Source: QAMX01 sp964515055 (GTDB taxonomy: Bacteria > Bacillota > Clostridia > Oscillospirales > QAMX01). Taken from it: DNA of 23,121 nucleotides. Below, piece by piece: positions 22,713 to 23,121 of the stretch. A program made the translations under genes and the position numbers. Under the pieces are notes generated by a model, which was not told where the DNA came from, ran no database searches, and worked only from the letters and a program-made list of their open reading frames with translations. How positions within the stretch are numbered: the first letter of the stretch is position 1; every line of letters begins with the position of its first letter. The stretch is taken from NCBI GenBank assembly GCA_964515055.1, contig CAZEUG010000028.1, positions 1 through 23,121 of the forward strand. The letters run 5' to 3'.

Positions 22713-23121
22713 TTGAGCATATACGGCTACATCCGTGTCAGCAGCCGGGATCAGAATGAAGATCGGCAGTCGATTGCCTTAAAAGAGGTCGGTGTGCCGG
22801 AGCGAAACATCTATCTGGACAAGCAATCCGGAAAGGACTTCAACCGTCCGCAGTATAAGAAATTACTGCGAAAAATGAAAAAGGACGACTTGCTCTACAT
22901 CAAAAGCATCGATCGTCTGGGCAGAAATTACGAGGAAATTCAGAATCAGTGGCGGCTGCTGACCAGGGAAAAGGGCGTCGATATCGTCGTTCTCGATATG
23001 CCACTTTTAGACACACGGCGCGGCAAAGACCTGATGGGGACTTTTCTATCGGATATTGTGTTGCAGGTGCTGTCCTTTGTGGCAGAAAATGAGCGAACCA
23101 ATATCCGCCAGCGGCAGGCCG
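22713..23121 (+). CDS. serine recombinase, resolvase/invertase family (partial, cut by window end)
   Basis: The first 136 residues of a serine site-specific recombinase are present. YGYIRVSSRDQNEDRQ carries the catalytic serine (S10) with R8. A later segment, YIKSIDRLGRNYEEI, holds the conserved arginines of the active site, and ENERTNIRQRQA is the start of the linking helix. The DNA-binding C-terminus lies beyond the window. The start is TTG at 22713, supported by AGGAGG seven bases upstream and by the family N-terminus beginning right there; no ATG fits. Such proteins resolve transposon cointegrates, invert DNA or move small elements. Its target sites are not visible. It lies in the same region as a tRNA gene and a broken regulator, which suggests accessory DNA. 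Confidence 0.93.
   Translation, partial: MSIYGYIRVSSRDQNEDRQSIALKEVGVPERNIYLDKQSGKDFNRPQYKKLLRKMKKDDLLYIKSIDRLGRNYEEIQNQWRLLTREKGVDIVVLDMPLLDTRRGKDLMGTFLSDIVLQVLSFVAENERTNIRQRQA

Overview
The window looks like a chromosomal segment of a moderately GC-rich (about 55 % by eye) Gram-positive anaerobe of the class Clostridia. Pointers are the joined order ecfA1-ecfA2-ecfT-truA, a GGGtGRT protein paired with a NifU-like scaffold, a DUF5711/CvpA pair, a ClpE-type unfoldase, strong GGAGG ribosome binding sites and sigma-A promoters with 17-bp spacers. A gut-type member of the Oscillospirales or a related order is my best guess, but no marker gene here proves the lineage.

Layout. 1-80 is the 3' end of an unknown + strand gene. 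81-473 is gene-free and holds three hairpins. 474-2179 (minus) is the nifU-like/GGGtGRT pair with its own promoter and terminator. 2379-3665 (+) is a PG-binding/LysM/M14 peptidase, convergent with secG (3739-3975, minus) over a bidirectional terminator. From a promoter at 4190-4218, twelve + strand genes run tightly packed to 17551: an RNA methyltransferase-like protein, the ECF transporter core (ecfA1, ecfA2, ecfT), truA, a DUF5711 protein, a CvpA protein, pgsA, clpE, a NodB-like protein with degenerate SLH-like repeats, a four-TM protein and a GH42 beta-galactosidase. A strong bidirectional terminator at 17627-17668 separates this run from a convergent Gfo/Idh/MocA oxidoreductase (minus), which has a perfect-consensus promoter. 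18775-19325 is a 551-base gene-free stretch with a + strand terminator and a cluster of TTTTCCACA-like nonamers. An enolase-family gene follows (19326-20588, minus), then tRNA-Cys (20828-20902, +) with its own promoter and terminator, a truncated XRE-type regulator remnant, a metallophosphoesterase (21629-22462, +) and, cut by the window edge, a serine recombinase with a TTG start.

How the genes fit together. Most of the + strand run is housekeeping: RNA modification, vitamin-uptake energising, phospholipid synthesis and protein quality control, ending in envelope-type and sugar-hydrolysing genes. GH42 and the oxidoreductase suggest plant or host oligosaccharide use. The right-hand end (tRNA, broken regulator, recombinase) looks like the start of an accessory region.

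No wholly new system is proven here. The least explained items are the GGGtGRT/NifU-like pair, the NodB-like protein whose catalytic motifs are nearly all altered, and the structured gene-free block at 19008-19100.
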